NCBI GenBank assembly: GCA_035516155.1
Contig: DATJAP010000038.1
Span: 1 to 64,000, forward strand
DNA length: 64,000 nt
Source: JAJYKN01 sp035516155
GTDB lineage: Bacteria > Nitrospirota > UBA9217
Direction of reading: 5' to 3'
Shown here in pieces: positions 24,971-33,526 of the stretch. The position numbers and the translations under genes are program-made. The notes below the pieces were generated by a model that did no database searches, was not told the origin of the DNA, and was given only the letters and a program-made list of their open reading frames with translations. The first letter of the stretch is position 1. Each line of letters opens with the position of its first letter.

Positions 24971-26541
24971 AGTGGTCTCCAGAACCGGCCGTCTTGTTCG
25001 ATCAACCGATGGGCACCGGCTGGCCCATCCGATCCGGCAACGTAGAAAGGAATATTCGCTCCCGTCAGCGAAGTGGCCAGTCTGTCGAGTAGTGGCGTGA
25101 GCAACGCCCATGTCTGCTCCACGCCGTCCTCCCTTGTAAAGAGCATATGATCGCCCTGCATGCAGTCGAGCAGCACCCACTCGTATGCGTCGAGGAGCAC
25201 ATCGCGCGGGTAGGAGTAGTTCATAAGCACGGGGCTTAAGCAGACCTTAGAACCAGGCTTCTTGGCCTGAATAAAAAGACTCATGCCTTCATCGGGCTGC
25301 ACACGGAGAACGAGGACGTTCGGATCTATGGGGCCGCCGATCGTATCGGGAAACATGGAATGAGGAACACGTTTGAAGTGAATGGCAATTTCGGTCAGAC
25401 GCCGCCCCAGCCGCTTCCCCGACCGCAGATAGAATGGGACGTCGTGCCACCGCCAGTTGTCAATAAACACTTTCATGGCAGCAAACGTCGGGGTCGACGA
25501 CTGCTCCGCCACGCCCGGTTCCTCTCGATAACCCGGCACACGGCTTTCCCCGATGATCCCCCCGGTGTATTGTCCCACACTTACATATTGGTCCAGCGTG
25601 TCAAGCGGTATCGGCCTGATTGCCCGGAAAGCCTTGACTTTTTCGTCCTGCACCAGGTTGGCTTCAAATCCCGCCGGAGGCTCCATGGCAGTGAGCGCCA
25701 GGAGCTCGGACATGTGGTTCTGGAACATATCGCGAATCACCCCTGCTTCCTCGTAATACCCGGCCCTGTGTTCAATGCCAAGCGTTTCACTTGCCGTGAT
25801 CTGGACGTGATCGATGTACCTCCTGTTCCACAGCGGCTCGAAAATGGAATTCGCAAAGCGAAACATCAGGATATTCTGCACCGTCTCCTTGGCAAGATAA
25901 TGGTCGATCCGGAAAATCTGGCTTTCCCTGTAGTGTGCGTGAACCAGCTCATTCAATTTCCGGGCGGAAACCAGGTCCCGGCCGAAGGGCTTTTCGATGA
26001 CGATATGACTGCGCCCCTTGTCCTCGCGCGACAATCCCGCTGCCCCGAGATTGTTGATCACGTCGGCAAAAATCGTGGGCGGAATGGCAAGGTAGAAAAT
26101 GCGGTTTCCGCCGGTTTGATGCCTCTGCTCCAGTTCCGGAAGCCTGTCCCGCAGGGACACGGTGTAGGATTTCAAATCGCTGTAATCGAAGGTCGAATAA
26201 TAGAGACGCGAAGCAAACGAGTCCCACACCTGCTTGTCGATCCCCGCAGGAAATGCCGCTTTCACGGCATCAAGCAGGTTGGCGCGGAACTGGTCCGTCG
26301 TCATCTCGACACGGCTTGTGCCGAGGATGAAAAAACGGTCGGACAGCATTTTGCTTTTATACAGACGGTAAAGAGAAGGGAGAAGCTTGCGACGGGTGAG
26401 GTCCCCCGAGGCGCCAAATATGATGATGGCCGCGGGAGGCGGCACTTCCGTTACGCAAGTTTCTTCCGGCTTCGAGGCCTGCACCGTGACGGCCTTTTCG
26501 TCGGCTGTCTGCGCCAGGGGATCATCATCGAGCGGATCCAT
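24967..26541 (-). CDS. zwf: glucose-6-phosphate dehydrogenase
   Basis: Oxidises glucose 6-phosphate to the lactone with NADP or NAD. The 524-residue protein has the nucleotide-binding IIIFGASGDLTRRKLLPSLY (about 39-58), the substrate-binding/catalytic RIDHYLAKETVQN with the active-site His, and the C-terminal GDHMLFTREDGVEQTW. It has about 35 extra acidic N-terminal residues before the Rossmann fold. The ATG at 26541 has AGGG close upstream. The start overlaps the tal stop by 17 bases, and the stop overlaps pgl by 4. Confidence 0.96.
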   Translation of the reverse strand: MDPLDDDPLAQTADEKAVTVQASKPEETCVTEVPPPAAIIIFGASGDLTRRKLLPSLYRLYKSKMLSDRFFILGTSRVEMTTDQFRANLLDAVKAAFPAGIDKQVWDSFASRLYYSTFDYSDLKSYTVSLRDRLPELEQRHQTGGNRIFYLAIPPTIFADVINNLGAAGLSREDKGRSHIVIEKPFGRDLVSARKLNELVHAHYRESQIFRIDHYLAKETVQNILMFRFANSIFEPLWNRRYIDHVQITASETLGIEHRAGYYEEAGVIRDMFQNHMSELLALTAMEPPAGFEANLVQDEKVKAFRAIRPIPLDTLDQYVSVGQYTGGIIGESRVPGYREEPGVAEQSSTPTFAAMKVFIDNWRWHDVPFYLRSGKRLGRRLTEIAIHFKRVPHSMFPDTIGGPIDPNVLVLRVQPDEGMSLFIQAKKPGSKVCLSPVLMNYSYPRDVLLDAYEWVLLDCMQGDHMLFTREDGVEQTWALLTPLLDRLATSLTGANIPFYVAGSDGPAGAHRLIEQDGRFWRPL

Positions 26542-27421
26542 AGGCCCTCGCTTTTGGTTCCTCAATCAGGACGTTCCAGTCCGAGGAAAATTTTTCCATG
26601 CCCTTGTCTGTCAGATCATGGCGAATATCGTAGTCCCTCCAGGGCTTGTCGAGATCGATCTCCCGATAGAAAATAGGTTTCAGCCCTTTCACGGGATAGA
26701 CATATTCCGGCCCCGGAAGTGGCATGCCTTGTTCTCCCCAATTTTTCAGGATCTCGTAGGGCGCGGTGACGATGTCGGAGCCGAGCTGGAGCGCCCTGAG
26801 CAGGTGATCAAGGCTCCGGACACTCGCGGTCAGGACTTCGACGTGGCCGTCACCCATTCTGAACATCCTGAGGATATTGGCGATCAGGTCCATACCGTTC
26901 TCGCCGCGGTCATCAAGCCTGCCGACAAAAGGAGAAACAAAGATCTGGCCTTTGCGCGCTCCCCCCGTCGCGGCGTATACGGCTGCGGCCTGTTCCTGCG
27001 AGAAGTTGAGCGTCATATTCACGCGCATTCCGGCCCGCACCGCTCTTTCCGCCGCCTTGAGGCCTTCCCTCGATGTCGGGAATTTCACATGTGCATTCCC
27101 GATCCATGAAAACATCTCCTTCCCCTGCTCCAGCATCGCCTCGGCCCGCGTCCCTGCATCGGCATATACCTCCACGGACACCGAGCCTTCCGGTATCAGT
27201 CCGCAGATGGCCCTGACAACACCGTGATAGAAATCAAGGAGCTCCTTGGCATTAAACTTTTCCCCCCGTTCAAGACGCTTGCGCGATTCCGGGTTCTTTG
27301 AAATCAGCGTCGGATTCGTGGTTTGCCCGTCAAGAAAGCCGAGGAGATGAATGATCTCCTTCGTTTCCTCGGGATCACCGCCATCGAGAAATATTCTCGT
27401 TTTCAGATCGTTGGGTCTCAT
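26525..27421 (-). CDS. tal: transaldolase
   Basis: Non-oxidative pentose-phosphate enzyme moving a C3 ketol unit. The 298-residue TIM barrel shows FLDGQTTNPTLISKN, SVSVEVYADAGT, the Schiff-base lysine stretch HVKFPTSREGLKA, VNMTLNFSQEQA and IFVSPFVGRLDD. The length and the form of these motifs are nearer to the divergent transaldolases found fused or linked to glucose-6-phosphate enzymes than to E. coli TalB. It sits between gnd (144-base gap) and zwf (overlap). Confidence 0.88.
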   Translation of the reverse strand: MRPNDLKTRIFLDGGDPEETKEIIHLLGFLDGQTTNPTLISKNPESRKRLERGEKFNAKELLDFYHGVVRAICGLIPEGSVSVEVYADAGTRAEAMLEQGKEMFSWIGNAHVKFPTSREGLKAAERAVRAGMRVNMTLNFSQEQAAAVYAATGGARKGQIFVSPFVGRLDDRGENGMDLIANILRMFRMGDGHVEVLTASVRSLDHLLRALQLGSDIVTAPYEILKNWGEQGMPLPGPEYVYPVKGLKPIFYREIDLDKPWRDYDIRHDLTDKGMEKFSSDWNVLIEEPKARAYGSAR

Positions 27422-27565
27422 GATAACTGCCTCCCTTTCCTAAACCGTTCCCGCACAGAAGGCTGGCGGAAACGCGATCGCCGAGGCGGGGCGGATAAAT
27501 GCCGGGGAAACCTGATTCCCTTCTCTCGCAAAGGTTCATACTCCGCCTCCGGGGAATTCAGCATT

Positions 27566-28462
27566 TTATTTTTTCCTCACCTCGTGGCCACCGAACTGGT
27601 TCCGCAGCGCCGAGACAATCCTGCCTGTGTAGCTCGGGTTCTTCTGAGATTGGAGCCGGAACTCCAGCGCCCCGTGAATGACCGGCACGGCAACACCGAG
27701 TTCCCTTGCGGCATCGACGGTCCACATTCCCTCTCCGCTCTGCGCCGCAGAGCCGGACACAGAGCTCAAATCACTGCCGTATTGGTCATAGGCTTTCTTG
27801 AGCCAGTCCACGAGCCTCGACTCAACGACGCTCCTATGGTTGTAAAGGTCGGCGATCTTGGCGAGGTCAAGCTCGAAATCCGAAGCGTTCATGACCGAGA
27901 ACCCCTCGGCCAGGGCTTGCATCATTCCGTACTCGATGCCGTTGTGGACCATTTTCACGAAATGACCTGCCCCCGCCCTCCCCATATAGGCATAGCCGCC
28001 TGCCACTGATATATCGCGAAAGATGATTTCGAAACGTTGAAAAATATCTTTTCTCCCTCCGACCATGACGCATGCGCCGCTTCGCGCTCCAGACGGTCCG
28101 CCGCTAACGCCTGCATCAAGAAAATCGATGCCCTTTCTTTCGAGCTCCGTCGCCCGCCGCATAGATTCCTTGTAAGGAGAGTTGCCGCCGTCGATGACTG
28201 CATCACCTTTTCCGAGAAGCGGCGTCAGCTCCCGAAGGACCGCGTCGACAGCCTGGTACGGAACCATCAGCCAGACCAGACGGGGAGCGGGCAACGACCC
28301 GACCAACGCGGCAAGAGAGACGGAAGACTGCGCACCTTTTCCGACAATGGCATCGGCAGCAGCCCTGTCACGGTCATAAGCGACAACCTGATGTCCTTTT
28401 TCCAGGAGCCGCTCGACCATGTTGAACCCCATTTTCCCCAAACCGACATACCCTATTTGCAT
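27566..28462 (-). CDS. gnd: 6-phosphogluconate dehydrogenase, decarboxylating (short form)
   Basis: Oxidative decarboxylation of 6-phosphogluconate to ribulose 5-phosphate. From the ATG at 28462 the protein is 298 residues, the short GndA/YqeC type that often uses NAD, not the 470-residue E. coli type. Seen: MQIGYVGLGKMGFNMVERL (Rossmann), DGGNSPYKES, LDAGVSGGPSGARSGACVMVGG and the catalytic lysine stretch GAGHFVKMVHNGIEYGMMQ. AAGGA is close before the start; 40 codons open upstream overlap rpiB and are not used. Confidence 0.95.
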   Translation of the reverse strand: MQIGYVGLGKMGFNMVERLLEKGHQVVAYDRDRAAADAIVGKGAQSSVSLAALVGSLPAPRLVWLMVPYQAVDAVLRELTPLLGKGDAVIDGGNSPYKESMRRATELERKGIDFLDAGVSGGPSGARSGACVMVGGRKDIFQRFEIIFRDISVAGGYAYMGRAGAGHFVKMVHNGIEYGMMQALAEGFSVMNASDFELDLAKIADLYNHRSVVESRLVDWLKKAYDQYGSDLSSVSGSAAQSGEGMWTVDAARELGVAVPVIHGALEFRLQSQKNPSYTGRIVSALRNQFGGHEVRKK

Positions 28463-28493
28463 AGTGATCCTTCCTTCTTGGCGCCGATTGCTC

Positions 28494-28952
28494 TCAAATA
28501 TTATTCGAAAATTCCTTCTCAATTGCCCTGACTTTTTCCAAACGGCGAACATGACGTTCGGCGCCTGAGAATGCTGCGGCAAGGAAGGTCCTCACGACAT
28601 CCTTGGCCAACTCCGGCCCTATAACCCGTGCCCCGAGGCACAGCACGTTCATGTCGTCATCTTCCACACCCTGGTGGGCGGAAAACGTGTCGTGGCAGAC
28701 TGCGGCGCGTATGCCGGGAAACTTGTTCGCCGCTACGCAGGCGCCGACCCCGCTTCCACAAATAATGATCCCCCTCTCGCCCCTTCCATCGATTATTGCA
28801 TTTGCCACAGCCCGCGCATAATCGGGATAATCAACCGGCTTGATGCTGAAGGTTCCGACATCCTGTGTCGTATGGCCGAGCTGTACAACATACTCGACAA
28901 TAACCCCTTTCAGCGGGAATCCTCCGTGATCAGCCCCTACAATGATATTCAT
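28494..28952 (-). CDS. rpiB: ribose-5-phosphate isomerase B
   Basis: Interconverts ribulose and ribose 5-phosphate. The 152-residue LacAB/RpiB protein starts MNIIVGADHGGFPLKG and has the loop GIIICGSGVGACVAANKFPGIRAA followed by the catalytic region VCHDTFSAHQGVEDDDMNVLCLGARVIG. First gene of the operon that ends with pgl; the gap to gnd is 31 bases. Together the five genes give glucose 6-phosphate to ribose 5-phosphate plus the transaldolase link. Transketolase is not in the window. Confidence 0.96.
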   Translation of the reverse strand: MNIIVGADHGGFPLKGVIVEYVVQLGHTTQDVGTFSIKPVDYPDYARAVANAIIDGRGERGIIICGSGVGACVAANKFPGIRAAVCHDTFSAHQGVEDDDMNVLCLGARVIGPELAKDVVRTFLAAAFSGAERHVRRLEKVRAIEKEFSNNI

Positions 28953-29159
28953 GATTGCTCGACCTGCCGCCTTTCATCGTATCTATCAATATCCATCCGG
29001 TTCCGGCCCCCCAATTCGATGACGGCGCAAAAAACCACTTACTCCACCTTGCACCTGGCAAACACCGCATGCCTCACGTTCGTGTCTCGCTGCTCTTATT
29101 GTTCGCGGGGGAAGAACAGTCGCATGTTCCGGTACCCCATGCTGATGAGACACCCCCCC

Positions 29160-30905
29160 TCAGCAGTACAACGGGTCGGCGCAGGTGAGCACCTGATCGC
29201 TTTTACTGCCGCTCCGGAATACCGTAATCCCCTTGACACCTTCCCGGTAGGCCAGGAGGAAGGCTTTGCGCACGTCGTCTTTCGTTGCCTGCTCCGGGAA
29301 ATTGATGGTTTTAGACACGGCGTTGTCCGTATGACGCTGGAATGCTGCCTGCATGCGAACGTGCCATTCCGGCGCGATGTCGAAGGCCGTTACGAACAGG
29401 AGCTTCACGTCGTCTGGCACTTCCTGCATTTGCTGGATGGATTCGCCGGCCATAATTCGCATGAGGAGCGCATCAGTCATGAACCCGCGCGCCCTTGCTG
29501 TTTCCAGAAAGTATTCGTACACCTCGGGGAGCTCCACATCTCCGAGCACGTGGCGGGTAAAGAACAGGGCATACAGCGGTTCGATTCCGCTCGAACAGCC
29601 GGCAATAATGGAGAGGGTCCCGGTCGGTGCAATCGTCGTAACCGTGGCGTTCCTGAGTCTGGGCCCTCCCCCGCGGTCATACGTGCTTCCCTGATAGTTT
29701 GGAAAGACCCCGCGCGCCTGTGCAAGCCCCGCGGACATGGCCCATCCCTTATCCCGAACGAATTTCATGATCCTTTCACCGATTATAACCGCCTCCTCGG
29801 AGTTGTAAGGAATGCCGAGCCGGATCAGCGCATCAGCGAAGCCCATGACCCCCAGCCCTATTTTCCGGTTGCTTTTCGCCATTCTGTCTATCTCGTCGAG
29901 CGGATAGCGGCTCACATCGATGACATTATCCAGGAAATGCACAGCTGTCTGCACCGTTCTCTCTAGCTTCGTCCAGTCGATTTCAGCGGTGCCGCGATTT
30001 TCCTTGAGCATGAGCCTGAGATTGATTGAGCCCAGATTGCAGGGTTCATACGCAAGCAGCGGCTGTTCTCCGCAGGGATTGGTGCTCTCCATGTCACCGA
30101 GCAGAGGCGTGGGATTCTCCCGGTTGATGCGGTCGAGAAACACGACACCGGGGTCGCCGGTTTTCCACGCCATTTCGACGATGCGGTCGAAAACGTCGCG
30201 GGCCTTGAGCGTCCTCACCACCTGATGGCTGTGGGGGTTCACCAGCGGTAGCACACCGTCCGATTCCACCGCAGCCATGAACTGCTCGGTCACGGCCACC
30301 GAGATATTGAAATTCGCCAATTCCCTGTTGTTTTCCTTGGCGGCGATGAACTCCAGGATATCGGGATGATCTACGCGCAGGATTCCCATGTTCGCCCCCC
30401 GCCGGGTGCCGCCCTGCTTAATAACCTCGGTGGCCATATTGAAAACCCGCATAAACGAAACAGGACCGCTGGCAGACCCGCCCGTGGTGCGGACGGCATC
30501 ATCCTTTGGCCGCAGCCTGCTGAAGGAAAAGCCGGTGCCGCCTCCGCTCTGATGGATAAGAGCAGTATTCTTGACAGCGCTGAATATCGATTCAATTGAA
30601 TCTTCCACCGGCAGAACAAAACAGGCAGCAAGCTGCTGCAGCGGACGGCCTGCGTTCATAAGGGTCGGGGAATTGGGCAGAAATTCGAGACTTGACAGGA
30701 TGCGATAAAATTCGTCTTCCGTTGCACGGATCTTTGCATTGCCGTCGTACTGCACATCGGCCTGTGCAACATTCGCAGCGACTCTCCGGAACATGTCCTC
30801 GGGAGACTCCACCACACGCCCCTCTTCGTCTTTCATGAGATATCTTCTCGAGAGGACGGTCAGGGCGTTTGGCGTTAAATACGCTTCTGGATACTTTACA
30901 CTCAT
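29160..30905 (-). CDS. nrdJ: adenosylcobalamin-dependent ribonucleotide reductase (class II)
   Basis: Makes deoxyribonucleotides with B12 as radical source, without oxygen. The 581-residue protein has FLPNSPTLMNAGRPLQQLAACFVLPVEDS, QSGGGTGFSFSRLRP, the finger-loop-region motif NPCGEQPLLAYEPCNLGSINL with the active-site Cys, and ATVTTIAPTGTLSIIAGCSSGIEP. It ends CADPLYC, with the C-terminal cysteine pair used for reduction. The short NrdJ lacks an ATP cone and the zinc-finger extension of longer forms. Alone in its transcript; ATG at 30905 after an AAGAGGAA stretch. Confidence 0.95.
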   Translation of the reverse strand: MSVKYPEAYLTPNALTVLSRRYLMKDEEGRVVESPEDMFRRVAANVAQADVQYDGNAKIRATEDEFYRILSSLEFLPNSPTLMNAGRPLQQLAACFVLPVEDSIESIFSAVKNTALIHQSGGGTGFSFSRLRPKDDAVRTTGGSASGPVSFMRVFNMATEVIKQGGTRRGANMGILRVDHPDILEFIAAKENNRELANFNISVAVTEQFMAAVESDGVLPLVNPHSHQVVRTLKARDVFDRIVEMAWKTGDPGVVFLDRINRENPTPLLGDMESTNPCGEQPLLAYEPCNLGSINLRLMLKENRGTAEIDWTKLERTVQTAVHFLDNVIDVSRYPLDEIDRMAKSNRKIGLGVMGFADALIRLGIPYNSEEAVIIGERIMKFVRDKGWAMSAGLAQARGVFPNYQGSTYDRGGGPRLRNATVTTIAPTGTLSIIAGCSSGIEPLYALFFTRHVLGDVELPEVYEYFLETARARGFMTDALLMRIMAGESIQQMQEVPDDVKLLFVTAFDIAPEWHVRMQAAFQRHTDNAVSKTINFPEQATKDDVRKAFLLAYREGVKGITVFRSGSKSDQVLTCADPLYC

Positions 30906-30989
30906 CTTTTTCCTCTTTTCCTATTTTACCACGACAAGGCCGGAGAGGCGCTGATTGCATCTTCATGAGCAACTGCAAAGGGAGCGTCT

Positions 30990-31691
30990 TTAGTAGTAAA
31001 AGAGGAAAAGCACCAGGAAAGCCAGACTTTTACCCACCTCAATCCAACCAGTGGTTTTGAGCTTGACTTTGTACAGCGTCGCTGCGGCAATAAGGTTGTC
31101 CAGGAGGGGCAAAAGAATAACCACCGGGATATACATGCGGTGGTAGACGTAGAGGCTGATCAGAACAAATAGCACGGTCATAACTCTGTAGGCGGTTTTT
31201 TTCAGCAGCAAGGCTTTTACCTTGAAAACACCGGCAGAAAAGTAGAATACAACACCCAGGAACATCCTTACATCGAGGCCTCCCGTCAGGAGATATTTCA
31301 TGAGTACCGATGCCAGGCTGAGAAGGGCAAATCCAAGCACCTCGGTCAGGACAGCGTGCTCGCCGGCGAACCGGTTGGACAGCAGGTACGCTGCAGGAAA
31401 TACGAGAAGGGGCAGAAGCATCATCACCCCGCTGCCGAAAAGGGAAATCAGGATGACCGCAGCAAGGGCAATTTGGATGAGGAAGACCGTTAATGCCGTT
31501 ACCCCTTCGGTACGCCTGCTCCATTTTGTAAAAGCCTGCTTTGAATTAATCAGGAAGCCGAGGGAGATAAAAAGAGGAATGACCGACCAGGAAAAAGCCC
31601 GGCTGGCACCCACGCCGATTACAGAGGCAATGATCAGAACGCTCCACGAGCCGTACTCCTTCAGAACGTACCCTTTGACTTCGGTCTTCAT
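30990..31691 (-). CDS. YwiC-like integral membrane protein
   Basis: A 233-residue protein with about seven to eight membrane segments. The N-terminal YVLKEYGSWSVLIIASVIGVG matches the PKExGxW(A/S)xL start of the YwiC-like family (PF14256), whose function is unknown but which is often found near respiratory or nitrate-related genes. It lies 84 bases upstream of nrdJ on the same strand. No further function can be read from the sequence. Confidence 0.7.
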   Translation of the reverse strand: MKTEVKGYVLKEYGSWSVLIIASVIGVGASRAFSWSVIPLFISLGFLINSKQAFTKWSRRTEGVTALTVFLIQIALAAVILISLFGSGVMMLLPLLVFPAAYLLSNRFAGEHAVLTEVLGFALLSLASVLMKYLLTGGLDVRMFLGVVFYFSAGVFKVKALLLKKTAYRVMTVLFVLISLYVYHRMYIPVVILLPLLDNLIAAATLYKVKLKTTGWIEVGKSLAFLVLFLFYY

Positions 31692-32061
31692 GAGAAAAGT
31701 ATATCACGGCGCCGCATCCAGGGCTTTGAGCGATCTCATGGCCGATGCTTGCTCATACCGAACGAGACGAAAGGTGAGATAAAATCTCGGCTCCATCAAG
31801 TCGGCAATGAGGGGCCTGAAAAGATCACCCGGAGGGAGAAAGACTGTTTTCTCTGGCTGAGCCACTCAACGCTGCAGCCTGTTGGAAGATTTTGTGTTAC
31901 GCCAAAAGAGATTCCAGCGCAGACAAGTCTCTGCAAGCTGAGGAACGAGGGAAGACGGCGGTGAAAGAGGGGAAGCAAACCGCCGAGACGATGACGGTCT
32001 GGACAGTCCATCTTTTTGCACTCGATGAAAACAAGCAGCCAGAGGGGATTGCTCGTTAGGC
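31692..32061. other. 370-base gap between nuoN and the YwiC-like gene
   Basis: Short frames on the minus strand (31866-32093 and 31796-32011) overlap the nuoN end or have no domain. I see no terminator hairpin with a T-run after nuoN and no known riboswitch. Confidence 0.4.
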
Positions 32062-33516
32062 CTACAATATCCCGGAAACCGACGCACGCGCATAGTTCAG
32101 GAGGTCGGCGGGATAGATTCCGATGACAATGACGGCTGTAACCGATATCGCCAGCGCCAGCGCCAGGGACGGCGAAATGGAGAGTTCAATGCTCTCTTTC
32201 GGTTCATTCATATACATGATCATGATGATGCGGAGATAGAAGAAGGCGCTGATGGCCGAAAAGAGTACACCCGCGACTGCAAGCCACAGGAGCCCGGCCT
32301 GGACCGCGGATTTAAAGATGTAGAACTTACCCACAAATCCCGCGGTGGGCGGAATCCCGGTGAGTGAAAACATGAATATGAGCATGAGCAGGGCCGCAGT
32401 CTTATTGGTTTTGCCAAGACCGGCGAAGTCGGTGATCTCCTCGCCCCGCTCTCCGGCCTTTCTGAGCATGATCACCACGCCGAATGCCCCCATGTTCATG
32501 AGCGCATAGATGCAAACATACAGCATTACGCTGGCCACTCCCTCAGGACCTCCGGCAGCCAGTCCAACCAACGCATAGCCCGCATGGGCGATGGACGAGT
32601 AAGCAAGCATCCGCTTGATGTTGGTCTGGGACAATGCCATGATGTTGCCCACTGCCATGGTGAGGACAGCCAGGCCCGAAAGAATGGCCGTTGAATGAAC
32701 ATGGAGTGGTTCGAAAGCATACAAAAAAACCCGCAGCAGAACGGCAAAACCCGCGACTTTGGGGCCCGCGGACATGAAAGCTGTAACGGAGGTCGGCGCT
32801 CCCTCATAAACATCGGGCACCCACATATGAAACGGCACGGCCGCGACCTTGAAGCCGAAACTCACAACCAGCATGATCATGGCCAGGTAGACGACGGAAT
32901 TGTTCAGGTCAGCGGTGCGCAGAAACGCGAGTATTTCCGCAAGATTCGTTGTTCCGGTAAGGCCATAGACGAGCGACATGCCATAGAGCATGATTCCCGA
33001 CGAGAACGCGCCGAGGACCAGATACTTGATTGCGGCTTCATTCGATCTGTTGCTCCGGCGCATGAAGCCCGCGAGGATATAGATGGAGAGCGCCATAAGC
33101 TCGAGGCCGAGATACAGGGTGATGAGGTCACCTGCTGATGCCATAAGCATCATACCACTTGTCGCGAAAAGCATGAGGGCGTAATACTCGCCGCGATGAA
33201 TGTTTTCGACCTTCAGATAATTGATGGACACGAGGATCCCGAGCCCGCAGGCGATGTAAAAAACGAATTTAAAGAACGTTGAGAAGGGGTCGACGAGGAA
33301 GGTACCGCTGAATACATCCTCATGCAATCCCATCGATTGGTAGGTGACAACGGCGGCGATGGCGATTCCCGCCACGCTCAACCAGCCGAGGAGCGCTTTG
33401 CCCTCCTTCTCGATGAAAAGATCGAAGAGAAGAACGAGGAGCGCCGTAATAAGAACGACGGCCTCGGGCAGCACCGGAGCGAGAGATTGCATGAATTCCT
33501 GTGACAAGCTGAACAT
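32062..33516 (-). CDS. nuoN: NADH-quinone oxidoreductase subunit N
   Basis: Antiporter-like proton-pumping subunit of complex I. 484 residues with about 14 membrane segments; seen are the transport helices ANIKRMLAYSSIAHAGYALVG-like (NIKRMLAYSSIAHAG) and MLFATSGMMLMASAGDLITLYLGLELMALS. The ATG at 33516 has AAGGAG six bases before it; 24 codons open upstream overlap nuoM's end and are not used. Last gene of the nuo operon. Confidence 0.95.
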   Translation of the reverse strand: MFSLSQEFMQSLAPVLPEAVVLITALLVLLFDLFIEKEGKALLGWLSVAGIAIAAVVTYQSMGLHEDVFSGTFLVDPFSTFFKFVFYIACGLGILVSINYLKVENIHRGEYYALMLFATSGMMLMASAGDLITLYLGLELMALSIYILAGFMRRSNRSNEAAIKYLVLGAFSSGIMLYGMSLVYGLTGTTNLAEILAFLRTADLNNSVVYLAMIMLVVSFGFKVAAVPFHMWVPDVYEGAPTSVTAFMSAGPKVAGFAVLLRVFLYAFEPLHVHSTAILSGLAVLTMAVGNIMALSQTNIKRMLAYSSIAHAGYALVGLAAGGPEGVASVMLYVCIYALMNMGAFGVVIMLRKAGERGEEITDFAGLGKTNKTAALLMLIFMFSLTGIPPTAGFVGKFYIFKSAVQAGLLWLAVAGVLFSAISAFFYLRIIMIMYMNEPKESIELSISPSLALALAISVTAVIVIGIYPADLLNYARASVSGIL

Positions 33517-33526
33517 CGGTTTCTCC

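Noticed and set aside
24212..25180. Long 322-codon form of 6-phosphogluconolactonase
   Set aside because: The first 70 codons run inside zwf on the same strand and have no family match; the ATGA overlap at 24967-24970 sets the start.
31866..32093. Possible ORFs or a riboswitch in the nuoN-YwiC gap
   Set aside because: A GAGCCACT stretch recalls part of a cobalamin-box motif, but the other conserved elements are not present, and the ORFs overlap nuoN out of frame.
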